Positions 18,649 through 27,993 of a stretch of DNA of 64,000 bases are shown in pieces. The notes below the pieces were generated by a model, which worked only from the letters and a program-made list of their open reading frames with translations, was not told where the DNA came from and ran no database searches. The DNA is from Terrimicrobiaceae bacterium (GTDB lineage Bacteria; Verrucomicrobiota; Verrucomicrobiia; Chthoniobacterales; Terrimicrobiaceae). The stretch is from contig JAGYIV010000010.1 of assembly GCA_018402345.1 (NCBI GenBank), forward strand, positions 124,001 through 188,000, written 5' to 3'. Position numbers and translations under genes: made by a program. Each line of letters starts with the position of its first letter. Position 1 is the first letter of the stretch.

Positions 18649-20523
18649 CTACTTGAAGGCGGCGACGGCCCGGACGACTTCCTCCATCGGAATGTCCTCC
18701 ATGCACCGGAAGTCGATCGGGCACTCCCGCAGAAAACACGGGCTGCACTCGACCTTCTGCCGGATCACCACACTCCGCGGCCCGCGCGGACCGGTGAGCT
18801 GTGGCTCGGTGGAGCCGAACACCGCCACCAGCGGCGTGCCGAGGAAATCAGCGAGGTGCATCGTGCCGGTATCGTTGGTCACCAGTCCGGCCAACGCCGC
18901 CAGCAAGTCCATCAATTCCGAAAGCGTCGTCTTGCCAGTGAGGTCGGTGGCATTCGGCACGCCGGACACAATCTCCCGCGCGACCGCCGCATCCGCCGCC
19001 GTGCCAAGCACCACCCACTGGCAATCGATGCGCTCGTTCACCGCCTTCATCATCATCTGATACTTGTAGGCGGGCCACCGCTTGGCGGGCCCGTATTCGG
19101 CTCCGGGGCACACCCCGATCACGCACTCGCCGCGATTGCGTTTCCACACGGGCGGCGTCTGCGGCAGTTCCTCCGCCCCACACCGCCGCGCAATCGCCCA
19201 GTAGACATCGACGTCGTGCAGTGGCACCTGCCGATTTTCCTTGGGCTTGGGAATGATCTGGTTGAGCAGCCACTTCCTGGAGTGGCCAGGGAATCCCACC
19301 CGGCGCCTGATTCCCGCAAGCCACACCTCGAGCGCGGAGCGCAGTGAATTCGGCAACACCACCGCCACCTCGAACCTCCCGCGAATCTTTGAGGCCACGG
19401 AAAATACCGACTCGCCGGATTCAATCGACACGACCTCGTCGACCCCGGGCACCCGCCGCCAGAATCCCGCCAGCTTTTCAGGACTCAACACCGCCACATG
19501 CGCGTCCGGCCTGCCGAGCTTGAACGACCGCACCGTGGGCACACTCATCACCGCGTCACCAAGCCAGTTGGGCGACCGCACCACCATGCGGAACGGCGCG
19601 GGGCTGGGTTCGTCGGACGGCAGATACATGCCGCGCTTGGCTTGGGTGATCAAAAAATTCGGCAAGGGTGTTTTCCAGCGGTTGTGCACCCAAAACCAGT
19701 CGGCCGGCGAGGTGCGGATTTGTCGCTCGAGGGCTTTGTTGATGTCTAACGTGAGCCTCTCGGGTTGGGAAGCATCCCATGGGATTTCTTCGCTGAGCAC
19801 AACCCGCCACCTCGCGAATCCGGCTGTGTAAATCGCCACCGGCACCACCGCCGCACCCGTGCGCAGGGTAAGCGTGGAGGCCAGTGGCGAGGTCGAGCAC
19901 AACCTCCCGAAAAAGGGCATCCACACCCCGCTGTTCCCGGCATGCTGGTCGACCAGAATCCCGAGGATGCCGGGCTCGCGCAGCAGCGCCAGCGCTCGCT
20001 GGTAGCCTTTCTTGCGGTCGAAGGTTAACACCCCCAACCGCCGCCTGTCGCGGTTCACCAACTCGTCGACCAACTCGTTGTGGAGCGCCTGATAAACAGT
20101 GCCGAATCTGGCCTCGGGAACCCGGAAGACGAGCTGCGCATACAATTCCCAGTTTCCGATATGGTTGATCGCCAACACCACCGGACGCCCCTCTGCAATC
20201 GCTTTGCGGATCAACTCGAGGTTCTCGATTCCGGCAACGCGGTCGATTTCCTCATGCGAAAGCGCGGGAATCTTGATCGCGCTGACCGCGTTCGCACCAA
20301 GTGTCGTGAAATGCCGGAACGTCAGCTTCCGGATCTCCCGGGCCGACATTTCACGCCCGAAGGCGATCGTCAGATTTTCCCTTGCGAGCCGCCTGTAGCC
20401 GGGCAGGATGACCCACAAAAACGCCCCGACCGCCTGCCCGAAAAGGAAGCAAACGGACAACGGCAACATGCGAACCGCACGAAGCACGCCAAGGGCAAGA
20501 ATGTAAACCAACCGATCCGACAT
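18649..20523 (-). CDS. Bifunctional lipid A acyltransferase (LpxL/HtrB-like) - heptosyltransferase (WaaF, GT9) fusion
   Basis: 624-aa fusion. Residues 1 to about 310 form an LpxL/LpxM-type acyltransferase with one N-terminal membrane segment and the catalytic HX4E motif in INHIGNWELY. Residues about 325-624 form a GT9 ADP-heptose:LPS heptosyltransferase, with N-terminal RSPNWLGDAVMSVP, nucleotide-sugar block CPGAEYGPAKRWP and TNDTGTMHLADFLGTP. Both activities act at the cytoplasmic face of the inner membrane on Kdo-lipid A, so a fusion makes biochemical sense. No stop or frameshift lies between the parts. ATG 20523 overlaps the purK ATG on the opposite strand (CATG). Confidence 0.92.
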   Translation of the reverse strand: MSDRLVYILALGVLRAVRMLPLSVCFLFGQAVGAFLWVILPGYRRLARENLTIAFGREMSAREIRKLTFRHFTTLGANAVSAIKIPALSHEEIDRVAGIENLELIRKAIAEGRPVVLAINHIGNWELYAQLVFRVPEARFGTVYQALHNELVDELVNRDRRRLGVLTFDRKKGYQRALALLREPGILGILVDQHAGNSGVWMPFFGRLCSTSPLASTLTLRTGAAVVPVAIYTAGFARWRVVLSEEIPWDASQPERLTLDINKALERQIRTSPADWFWVHNRWKTPLPNFLITQAKRGMYLPSDEPSPAPFRMVVRSPNWLGDAVMSVPTVRSFKLGRPDAHVAVLSPEKLAGFWRRVPGVDEVVSIESGESVFSVASKIRGRFEVAVVLPNSLRSALEVWLAGIRRRVGFPGHSRKWLLNQIIPKPKENRQVPLHDVDVYWAIARRCGAEELPQTPPVWKRNRGECVIGVCPGAEYGPAKRWPAYKYQMMMKAVNERIDCQWVVLGTAADAAVAREIVSGVPNATDLTGKTTLSELMDLLAALAGLVTNDTGTMHLADFLGTPLVAVFGSTEPQLTGPRGPRSVVIRQKVECSPCFLRECPIDFRCMEDIPMEEVVRAVAAFK

Positions 20524-21721
20524 GACTGAAGAAAGCCGCCAACCTACAGCGATCACGCCCTCCACGGAACCCAAATCCATTCCCCCCGGCGGTATCGTGG
20601 GAATCCTCGGAGGCGGCCAACTCGGGCGCATGCTGGCCATCGCCGCCCGCCGCATGGGCTACCGGGTTCACGCCTACGAACCCTCGCCGGACTGCCCGGC
20701 GGGCCAGATTTGCGATCTCGAGGTCAATGCCCCCTACACCGACACCGCCGCGCTGGAGGAGTTCGCGAGAGGGGTGGATGTCCTCTCGTTCGAATTCGAG
20801 AACATCCCGAAGACAGCCCTCGATACCGTCTCGGCCCTTCGCCCGGTCCGCCCGCGCGCCGAGGTCCTCCATATCTGCCAGAACAGGGAACGCGAAAAAC
20901 TCTTCCTTCAATCCCACGGCTTCCCCTGCGCGCCATTCCGCGTGGTGGATTCCGCCGAGTCCCTCGCCGCCGCCATCAAAGACATCGGCATTCCGGCAGT
21001 CCTGAAAACAGCGGACTTCGGCTACGACGGCAAGGGGCAGATCAAAATCTCCACCGACGCGGATGCCGCATCCCTCTGGAATTCCTTCGGCGCCCCGCGC
21101 GGCGTGCTGGAGGCCTGGATTCCCTTCCAAGCCGAACTCTCGGTGGTCTGCGCGCGGGGCACAGATGGCCGCACCGTGCCATTCCCCCCGTCGGAAAACA
21201 TCCACCGCAATCACATTCTCGACCTCTCGATCGTTCCGGCCCGCCTCGCTCCGGACGTCCTCGCCGAGGCCACCCGCTTGGCCGCCGAGATCACCACCGC
21301 CCTCGATGTCACCGGCCTCCTCGCTGTCGAATTCTTCCTCGACGCCACCGGCCAACTCCTCGTCAACGAACTCGCCCCACGCCCCCACAACTCAGGCCAC
21401 TTCACCTTCGACGCCTGCGCCACCAGCCAGTTCGAACAACAACTCCGCGCCGTCTGCGGTCTCCCCCTCGGCTCCCCGGAACTCCTCAAACCCGTCGTCA
21501 TGCTCAACCTCCTCGGCGACCTCTGGAAAAACGGCGAACCGGACTGGTCCCGCGTCCTCTCCGATCCGTTGGCGAAACTCCACCTCTACGGCAAATCCGA
21601 AGCCCGCCCGGGCCGAAAAATGGGCCACATCTGCCTCATGGCCGACTCCACCACCGACGCCCTCGCCCGCATCGAAGCCATCAAGCGGGACTTGACGCGC
21701 ACACACACCCCGACTTTGTAA
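20522..21721 (+). CDS. purK: N5-carboxyaminoimidazole ribonucleotide synthase
   Basis: 399-aa ATP-grasp enzyme making N5-CAIR from AIR, ATP and bicarbonate in purine synthesis. The N-terminal GILGGGQLGRMLAIAA motif, ATP-binding GYDGKGQ, and metal-binding LLVNELAPRPHNSGHFT are all present. The first 24 residues before GIVGILGG are not conserved; no ATG lies between 20522 and the motif, so either the start is 20522 or a GTG (20597) is used. purM and purF are about 14 kb away; purE is not in the window. Confidence 0.95.
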   Translation: MTEESRQPTAITPSTEPKSIPPGGIVGILGGGQLGRMLAIAARRMGYRVHAYEPSPDCPAGQICDLEVNAPYTDTAALEEFARGVDVLSFEFENIPKTALDTVSALRPVRPRAEVLHICQNREREKLFLQSHGFPCAPFRVVDSAESLAAAIKDIGIPAVLKTADFGYDGKGQIKISTDADAASLWNSFGAPRGVLEAWIPFQAELSVVCARGTDGRTVPFPPSENIHRNHILDLSIVPARLAPDVLAEATRLAAEITTALDVTGLLAVEFFLDATGQLLVNELAPRPHNSGHFTFDACATSQFEQQLRAVCGLPLGSPELLKPVVMLNLLGDLWKNGEPDWSRVLSDPLAKLHLYGKSEARPGRKMGHICLMADSTTDALARIEAIKRDLTRTHTPTL

Positions 21722-21810
21722 CAAGAAAATTCACCGTAAGGCTTTTCACACGGACAAACCTCGTCCAGTATCCCGCCGAATTTTCTCTCCAACCTCAACA
21801 AAACACTACC

Positions 21811-22934
21811 ATGCCCGTAATATCCAAAGGACTCGAAGGAATCATCGCAAACTCCACCAGCTTGAGTGACGTGCTCGGCCAGGAAGGCATCCTCATCTAC
21901 GCGGGCTACAACATCAACGAACTCGCTGGCAAGGCGACCTACGAGGAGATCGTCTATCTCCTCTGGCACGGGAAACTCCCCACTGCCACCGAACTCGAGG
22001 CATTCACCACCAAACTCCGCGCCGAGCGCCCGCTGCCGGAACAAGTCGTCGACTTCCTCCGCCACGCCCCGAAAAACGCGGCGCCAATGGATGTCATCCG
22101 CACCGCTGTGTCGATGCTCGGCCTCTACGACGGCAATCCCTCGGATGCGAGCGCCGAGGCGAACTACCACCGAGCTCTCAGCATCACGGCGAAAATCGGT
22201 GTCATCGCGGCCTACTTCCACCGCTCGCGCCAAGGACTCGACCTCCCGCCTGTGCGCACCGACCTCTCCGAGGCCGCCCATTTCCTCTACCTCATCAATG
22301 GCGAGGCCCCGTCCGACGAGGCGGCCCGCACGCTCGATGTCGCCTATGTCCTCCACGCGGACCACGGCATGAACGCCTCGACCTTTTCCGCCCGGGTCAC
22401 CATCGCCACCCTCTCGGACATGTATTCGGCGATCACCTCGGCCATCGGCACTCTCAAAGGCCCGCTCCACGGCGGCGCGAACGAGGGAGTCATTCACATG
22501 CTCCAGGAAATCGGCTCCGAGGACAAGGTGGACGCCTGGGTGGAGGAACAACTCGCCCAAAAGAAAAAAATCATGGGTATCGGCCACCGCGTTTACAAGG
22601 TCCTCGACCCCCGCGCCCCTCACCTCCGCGAGATGGCGATCATCCTCAGCAACCAACTTGGCGAACCAAAGTGGATTCGCATGAGCGAGCGCATCGCCGC
22701 GATCATGAAGGAACGCAAGGCCCTGAATGCGAATGTCGATTTCTACTCGGCCACCGTCTACTACTCGATGGGCATCCCGACCGACCTCTTCACCCCGGTC
22801 TTCGCGATCGCCCGCTGCTCGGGCTGGACCGGCCACGTCCTCGAACAACTCGCCGACAACCGCCTCTACCGTCCGCTCAGCGAATACGTCGGACCAGCCG
22901 TCGGTAAACAGTTCGTTCCGCTCGCCGAGCGTTC

Positions 22935-22938
<4 letters not shown>
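21811..22938 (+). CDS. gltA: Citrate synthase (short, non-allosteric type)
   Basis: 375-aa citrate synthase family member, condensing oxaloacetate and acetyl-CoA. Catalytic residues are seen as His in GPLHGGANEGV, His in MGIGHRVYK, and Asp in ANVDFYSATVYY. The length matches the short dimeric type of Gram-positive bacteria and archaea, whose family also includes 2-methylcitrate synthases; no prpB/prpD is nearby, so citrate synthase is preferred. ATG 21811 follows the A/C-rich leader AACACTACC. Its stop overlaps the lolD start (ATGA). Confidence 0.93.
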
Positions 22939-23606
<668 letters not shown>

Positions 23607-23617
23607 GCCACGCCCCC

Positions 23618-24226
23618 ATGCCGCTCGATTACCCGCCCCCCTTCACCCAACTCACCCGCGAACTCCGCAGGCTCCCGGGCCTCGGCCCGCGCAGCGCGGA
23701 GCGTTGCGCCCTCTGGCTCCTCGGCCACAAGGATGCCCGGCCTGCACAACTCGCCGAAGCCATCTCCCGCGCCGCGTCCGAAATCCAGCCCTGCCAAAAG
23801 TGCGGATTTTTCGCCACCGGACCGCTCTGCGAGATCTGCAGCCATACCGACCGACAAGGACGCGAGCTCTGCATCGTGGAACAACCCACCGACATCCTCC
23901 CGCTCGAGCGCAGCGGCGCCTTTGGCGGTCTTTACCACTCCCTCGGCGGACGCCTCGCTCCGCTCGACCACATCGGCCCCTCGCAACTCCGCATCGCCTC
24001 GCTGATCGAACGCATCCGCGAGGAACATCCCACGGAACTCATCCTCGCTCTCAGTGCGGATGTCGAAGGCGAGGCCACCACAAACTACCTTGTTGAAATC
24101 CTCCACCCGCTGGGCATCCCGCTCACCCGCATCGCCCACGGTCTTCCCGCAGGCGGTGGACTCGAGCACGCGGACCAACTCACCCTCCAGCGAGCCCTCA
24201 CCGGACGCCGCCCGGCGGGCTCCTGA
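23618..24226 (+). CDS. recR: Recombination mediator RecR
   Basis: 202-aa DNA repair protein that works with RecO/RecF to load RecA. Order: helix-hairpin-helix (LRRLPGLGPRSAERCALWLL), a C4 zinc finger (CQKCGFFATGPLCEIC), a Toprim domain (ELCIVEQPTDILPLERSG and ALSADVEGEATTNYL) and the C-terminal RIAHGLPAGGGLEHAD Walker B-like segment. Length is normal. It lies in a plus-strand run with lolD upstream and two methyltransferases downstream. Confidence 0.97.
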   Translation: MPLDYPPPFTQLTRELRRLPGLGPRSAERCALWLLGHKDARPAQLAEAISRAASEIQPCQKCGFFATGPLCEICSHTDRQGRELCIVEQPTDILPLERSGAFGGLYHSLGGRLAPLDHIGPSQLRIASLIERIREEHPTELILALSADVEGEATTNYLVEILHPLGIPLTRIAHGLPAGGGLEHADQLTLQRALTGRRPAGS

Positions 24227-24248
24227 GCCCCTTTTCACTGACTCTCCC

Positions 24249-24992
24249 ATGCAAAATCCCTACGAGACCGACCGCCTGGTGGCCGACTATTTGTTTTTCC
24301 ACTACATCCCGCACGCCGAGGGGAGCGAGGGGCTCCCGCTGCCGGTCGAGGCCTGGGATTTCGCATCGCGGCTGGTATCGGAATTGATGGATCAATCCCA
24401 TCCCGCCCGCCGCGCCTTGGATCTCGGGTGCGCGGTGGGCCGTTCCAGCTTCGAACTCTCGCGCACGGTGCCCGATGTCCTCGGCATCGATTTTTCCCGC
24501 GCCTTCATCGACGCGGCGGAGACGATGCGAACCCACCGCTCGATCGACGCCAGCGTGCCGGCCGAAGGCCAGCGCCAACGTGCCTTCACCGCCCACCTGC
24601 CCGAGGGCATCGACACCACCCGAACCAGATTCCAGACCGGCGACGCCATGGATCTCCCGGCGGACATTGGCGCGTTCGATGTTGTGCTCGCCGCGAACCT
24701 CGTGTGCCGCTTGCCGGAGCCAGACCGTTTGCTCAAGCGCCTCCCCGACCTCGTTGCGCCCGGCGGCCAACTACTTCTCGCCACCCCGTTCTCCTGGCTG
24801 GAGGATTTCACTCCCCGCGCAAACTGGATTGGCGGCACGCCGGATTCCGCCCCTTCCTTCGACATCCTTGCCGACCGCCTCGCGCCGCATTTCACCCTCG
24901 AACACACCACCAACCTGCCATTTCTCATTCGTGAACACTCAAGAAAATACCAATACGGTATCTCCCTCGGCTCCCGCTGGCGCCGACGTTGA
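24249..24992 (+). CDS. OvoA C-terminal-type methyltransferase (putative 4-mercaptohistidine N1-methyltransferase)
   Basis: 247-aa SAM-dependent methyltransferase matching the C-terminal domain of ovothiol synthase OvoA. It starts YETDRLVADYLFFHY, has the SAM motif ALDLGCAVGRSSFELS, and ends with the family-typical PFLIREHSRKYQYGISLG block. In OvoA this domain N-methylates 4-mercaptohistidine to ovothiol A. Here it stands alone; the iron-dependent sulfoxide synthase domain is not in the window. The substrate therefore stays open. It overlaps the following TPMT-like gene by about 60 bases if that gene starts at GTG 24931. Confidence 0.8.
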   Translation: MQNPYETDRLVADYLFFHYIPHAEGSEGLPLPVEAWDFASRLVSELMDQSHPARRALDLGCAVGRSSFELSRTVPDVLGIDFSRAFIDAAETMRTHRSIDASVPAEGQRQRAFTAHLPEGIDTTRTRFQTGDAMDLPADIGAFDVVLAANLVCRLPEPDRLLKRLPDLVAPGGQLLLATPFSWLEDFTPRANWIGGTPDSAPSFDILADRLAPHFTLEHTTNLPFLIREHSRKYQYGISLGSRWRRR

Positions 24993-25563
24993 CTGGGAAG
25001 TCCGCTACAACACAGGCGACACACCCTGGCAAAAACCCCACGCTCATCCGGCGCTCGTGGACTGGCTCTCCCGCACCCCCATGCACGGCAAGGTGCTCGT
25101 GCCGGGCTGCGGGGCTGGTGAGGACGTGCGTGCCATCGCGAAGGGCGGCGTGGAGGTGTTGGCCATCGATATCGCCCCCTCCGCGATCGCGTTGGCGGAA
25201 TCCTTCCCCCGCGCCGGTTCGGAGCGCTATCTCCTTGGCGACTTTCTGGCGGGTGACGCCACAGCGCACGGGCCGTTCGATTCGCTTTTCGAGCACACCT
25301 GCCTGTGCGCGATTCCTCCCTCCCGCCGCGCTGACTACGTCCATGCGGCTGCCGCGGCACTCAAACCCGGCGGACTGCTCCTCGCCGTGATTTACTCGAA
25401 CCCCGACAATCCGGACCCCGCGAAACCCCCGTTCGCCTGTCCAGACAGCGAAATCCACCCGCACTTCGATCCCCTTTTCGAAACCCTGGAAACCCGCACA
25501 TCCCTGCCGACCTTTGCCGAGCGCGAGGATCGCGAGACGCTTCGTCTCTATCGCAAACGCTGA
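24931..25563 (+). CDS. Thiopurine S-methyltransferase-like SAM-dependent methyltransferase
   Basis: 210-aa methyltransferase of the TPMT-like family. Hallmarks are DWEVRYNTGDTPWQKP near the N-terminus, the SAM motif VLVPGCGAGEDVRAIA, DIAPSAIALAE, and FEHTCLCAIPPSRR. TPMT-like bacterial enzymes methylate S, Se or halide acceptors. GTG 24931 is the best start because no ATG precedes the conserved region; it overlaps the upstream methyltransferase by 62 bases. The pairing with an OvoA-type methyltransferase suggests joint action on a thiol metabolite, which is inference. Confidence 0.85.
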   Translation: MNTQENTNTVSPSAPAGADVDWEVRYNTGDTPWQKPHAHPALVDWLSRTPMHGKVLVPGCGAGEDVRAIAKGGVEVLAIDIAPSAIALAESFPRAGSERYLLGDFLAGDATAHGPFDSLFEHTCLCAIPPSRRADYVHAAAAALKPGGLLLAVIYSNPDNPDPAKPPFACPDSEIHPHFDPLFETLETRTSLPTFAEREDRETLRLYRKR

Positions 25564-25591
25564 CACCACCCGATTGACTCCCCCCGCCACC

Positions 25592-26587
25592 ATGACTACA
25601 ACCCGCCCCGTGAAACAAACGCTGGAATCCCTCGAAAACATCTACCACCGCCCTCTCTTCGACCTCATCCAGGAAAGCCGCAGGGTCTTTTTGGAATTCT
25701 GGCCGAAAAACGAGGTGCAACTCTGCACCCTCCTCAGCGTGAAAACCGGCGGCTGCAGCGAGGACTGCGGCTACTGCGCCCAGAGCGCCCACTACAACAC
25801 GGGCCTGCAAAAGGAATCCCTCATGGGCACCGCCGAGGTGCTCCCGGTGGCCGAGCGCGCGCGGGCAAACGGCTCAACCCGCTTCTGCATGGGAGCCGCC
25901 TGGAAGGGCGTGCGTGACGGCGACCCGAAATTTGAAACCATGCTCGAGACCGTGCGCGAGGTCTCGAAGCTGGGCATGGAAGTCTGCGTGACCCTCGGCC
26001 AACTCGGCGACATCGAGGCCCGCAAGCTCAAGGAGGCAGGCCTCACCGCCTACAACCACAATATCGACACCTCCCCCGAGCATTACAAAAACATCGTCAC
26101 CACCCACACGTTCCAGGACCGACTGAATACCATCGGATCCGTCCAGCGCGCGGGCCTCAGCGTGTGCTGCGGCGGCATCATCGGCATGGGGGAAAAGGAA
26201 ACCGACCGCCTCCGCATGCTGGAGGTGCTCTGCTCGCTCGATCCGGAACCCGAAAGCGTGCCGATCAATTGCCTCACTCCCATCGAGGGCACTCCACTGG
26301 CCAAGACCCCCCCGATCGACATCTTCGAACTCGTGCGCCTCATCGCCACCGCGCGCCTCGTCCTGCCAAAGGCAAAAATCCGCCTCTCCGCCGGACGCGA
26401 CCGCCTCTCCCGCGAGGGTCAGGCGCTCTGCCTGTTCGCGGGCGCTAACTCGATCTTCTACGGTGACAAGCTCCTCACCGCCACAAATCCCGGAGTGGAC
26501 GAGGACCGCACCCTCCTCGAATCCCTCGGCCTTGCTCCACAGGCCCCCTACTCCGACGTTCCGACACCATCACTCTCCGCCTCATGA
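25592..26587 (+). CDS. bioB: Biotin synthase
   Basis: 331-aa radical-SAM enzyme converting dethiobiotin to biotin. The CxxxCxxC cluster motif lies in GGCSEDCGYCAQSAHYNT. Other hallmarks are MGAAWKGVRDGD, YNHNIDTSPEHY, CCGGIIGMGE and IRLSAGRDRLS, the last carrying an Arg ligand of the 2Fe-2S cluster. ATG 25592 is preceded by CGCCACC. Its stop overlaps the rpiB start (ATGA). Confidence 0.97.
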   Translation: MTTTRPVKQTLESLENIYHRPLFDLIQESRRVFLEFWPKNEVQLCTLLSVKTGGCSEDCGYCAQSAHYNTGLQKESLMGTAEVLPVAERARANGSTRFCMGAAWKGVRDGDPKFETMLETVREVSKLGMEVCVTLGQLGDIEARKLKEAGLTAYNHNIDTSPEHYKNIVTTHTFQDRLNTIGSVQRAGLSVCCGGIIGMGEKETDRLRMLEVLCSLDPEPESVPINCLTPIEGTPLAKTPPIDIFELVRLIATARLVLPKAKIRLSAGRDRLSREGQALCLFAGANSIFYGDKLLTATNPGVDEDRTLLESLGLAPQAPYSDVPTPSLSAS

Positions 26588-27072
26588 AAATCAGTATCGG
26601 AAGCGATCACGCAGGCTTCGCCTACAAGGAAGCCATCATCGCCCATCTCAAAGCCAACGGCCACACCGTGGTTGATTTCGGCTGTGCCACCGCCGAAAGC
26701 ACCGACTACCCGGTCTTTGTCATCCCGGCCGCGGAGGCCGTCGTCAGAGGCGAGGCGGACCGCGGCATCGTGCTCGGCGGCTCGGGCAACGGCGAGGCCA
26801 TCGCCGCCAACAAGGTCAAGGGCGTCCGCTGCGCCCTCTGCTGGACCCATGAAACCGCAGAACTCTCACGCCGCCACAACAACGCCAACGTCCTCTCGAT
26901 CGGCGAACGCATGATCCCCCTCGCCCTGGCGTTGGAGATCGTGGATATCTGGCTCGCCACGCCGTTCGACGGCGGGCGCCACGCTCGCCGACTCGCCGAA
27001 CTCGACTGCTACGAGGCTGGCGGGGGCGTCAAAGGCATGGTGGCCGTCCTTGACCGAAAGACCTCGCTCTGA
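26584..27072 (+). CDS. rpiB: Ribose 5-phosphate isomerase B (RpiB/LacAB family)
   Basis: 162-aa sugar-phosphate isomerase interconverting ribose 5-phosphate and ribulose 5-phosphate. It begins MKISIGSDHAGFAYKE and contains the GGSGNGEAIAANKVKGVRCALC block with the family loop and HNNANVLSIGERM. It is slightly longer than E. coli RpiB (149 aa). It is coupled to bioB by a 4-base overlap. Confidence 0.93.
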   Translation: MKISIGSDHAGFAYKEAIIAHLKANGHTVVDFGCATAESTDYPVFVIPAAEAVVRGEADRGIVLGGSGNGEAIAANKVKGVRCALCWTHETAELSRRHNNANVLSIGERMIPLALALEIVDIWLATPFDGGRHARRLAELDCYEAGGGVKGMVAVLDRKTSL

Positions 27073-27091
27073 CGCCCGCAAGACCCGCCGG

Positions 27092-27604
27092 TTACCTCAG
27101 GAAGTCTGCCTCGAGGATTTGTCGATAGGATCGGAACCGGCTCTTCTCGGCCATTTGGGCGATCTGCGCGGGATCCTTCACATCGACTGCCGCGGAAGAC
27201 CCCTTGCCGCCGTTTTTCGTGGAGCCCCGTTGTGAGCCGACTGCGCTGCCGTCTCCGATTTTGAACGACCCCTCGAAGTCATACGTCCAGTAACTGTCCT
27301 TCCCCGGCGGGTAATTGAAGACGACCACCGCGTGGGACTCGTTTTTGTTCTTGATCGGGTCATGAGCCTTGTAGGTCACCACATCTGCCCATACCCCATA
27401 CCTCTTTAACGACTCCTTGAAGACAATCGCCGTGGGCAGGCAGGCATTCACCTCGCGCTCCAACCAACGCTCGGGATTCGCCGGTGTGCCGACAGACTCG
27501 AGTGTGGAACAGGCCGCCAAGCTGGCCACTCCAAGAAGCGGGAGTCGTTTTAGAAGGATGGGGAGAACTCGTTTTGCATGGGTTTTAAGAAATTGAACGG
27601 TCAT
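27092..27604 (-). CDS. Predicted lipoprotein of unknown function
   Basis: 170 aa from ATG 27604. The N-terminus is basic, then hydrophobic (VLPILLKRLPLLGVASLAAC), ending in a lipobox LAAC, so a membrane-anchored lipoprotein is predicted. The mature part has ERWLEREVNACLPTAIVFKESL and YNYPPG-like Tyr/Trp-rich strands (SHAVVVFNYPPGKDSYWTYD), which recall transglutaminase-like or peptidase-like secreted proteins. No family is certain. It converges with rpiB; the spacing is 19 bases. Confidence 0.7.
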   Translation of the reverse strand: MTVQFLKTHAKRVLPILLKRLPLLGVASLAACSTLESVGTPANPERWLEREVNACLPTAIVFKESLKRYGVWADVVTYKAHDPIKNKNESHAVVVFNYPPGKDSYWTYDFEGSFKIGDGSAVGSQRGSTKNGGKGSSAAVDVKDPAQIAQMAEKSRFRSYRQILEADFLR

Positions 27605-27818
27605 TGCGATCGGTGGAATCATGCTCGAACACGCCGGCGACATTGGTGCCGTCCGGTGTCGAGGCATCCGAAAGCATGGGGAAATGGGGTTGCTGTGGAT
27701 GGGTGGGCTGCTGCCCGGGTTGAGAAAAAACCTTGGGGGCCAGTCGCTCGATCCTGTCGGCGAGTTGGTGTGCCGGGTGCTGGAAAGCGGTCGTAAAAGC
27801 GAGTGAAATGAGCAACAT
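27585..27818 (-). CDS. Possible small exported protein upstream of the lipoprotein
   Basis: An ORF of 77 aa from ATG 27818 (92 aa from ATG 27863) overlaps the lipoprotein gene by about 20 bases. It begins with a short hydrophobic stretch (MLLISLAFTTAF) and continues with a Pro/Gln-rich tail. Nothing is recognised, and composition alone does not prove coding. Confidence 0.3.
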   Translation of the reverse strand: MLLISLAFTTAFQHPAHQLADRIERLAPKVFSQPGQQPTHPQQPHFPMLSDASTPDGTNVAGVFEHDSTDRNDRSIS

Positions 27819-27993
27819 CAGACCCTCCCGGCGCGCGGTGGAACAAATGTTATGTATAGGCATGAAACCACAGCGATTTCACCCAGAGAGGCGCATGCCA
27901 TCGTTGATAAAGAGATTTTCATGAACTGGCGCACAGGTAGTCCATGGCTTTGAGCAGCGCAACAGGGAATTTGCGAAAAAAAACAACTTCGGG

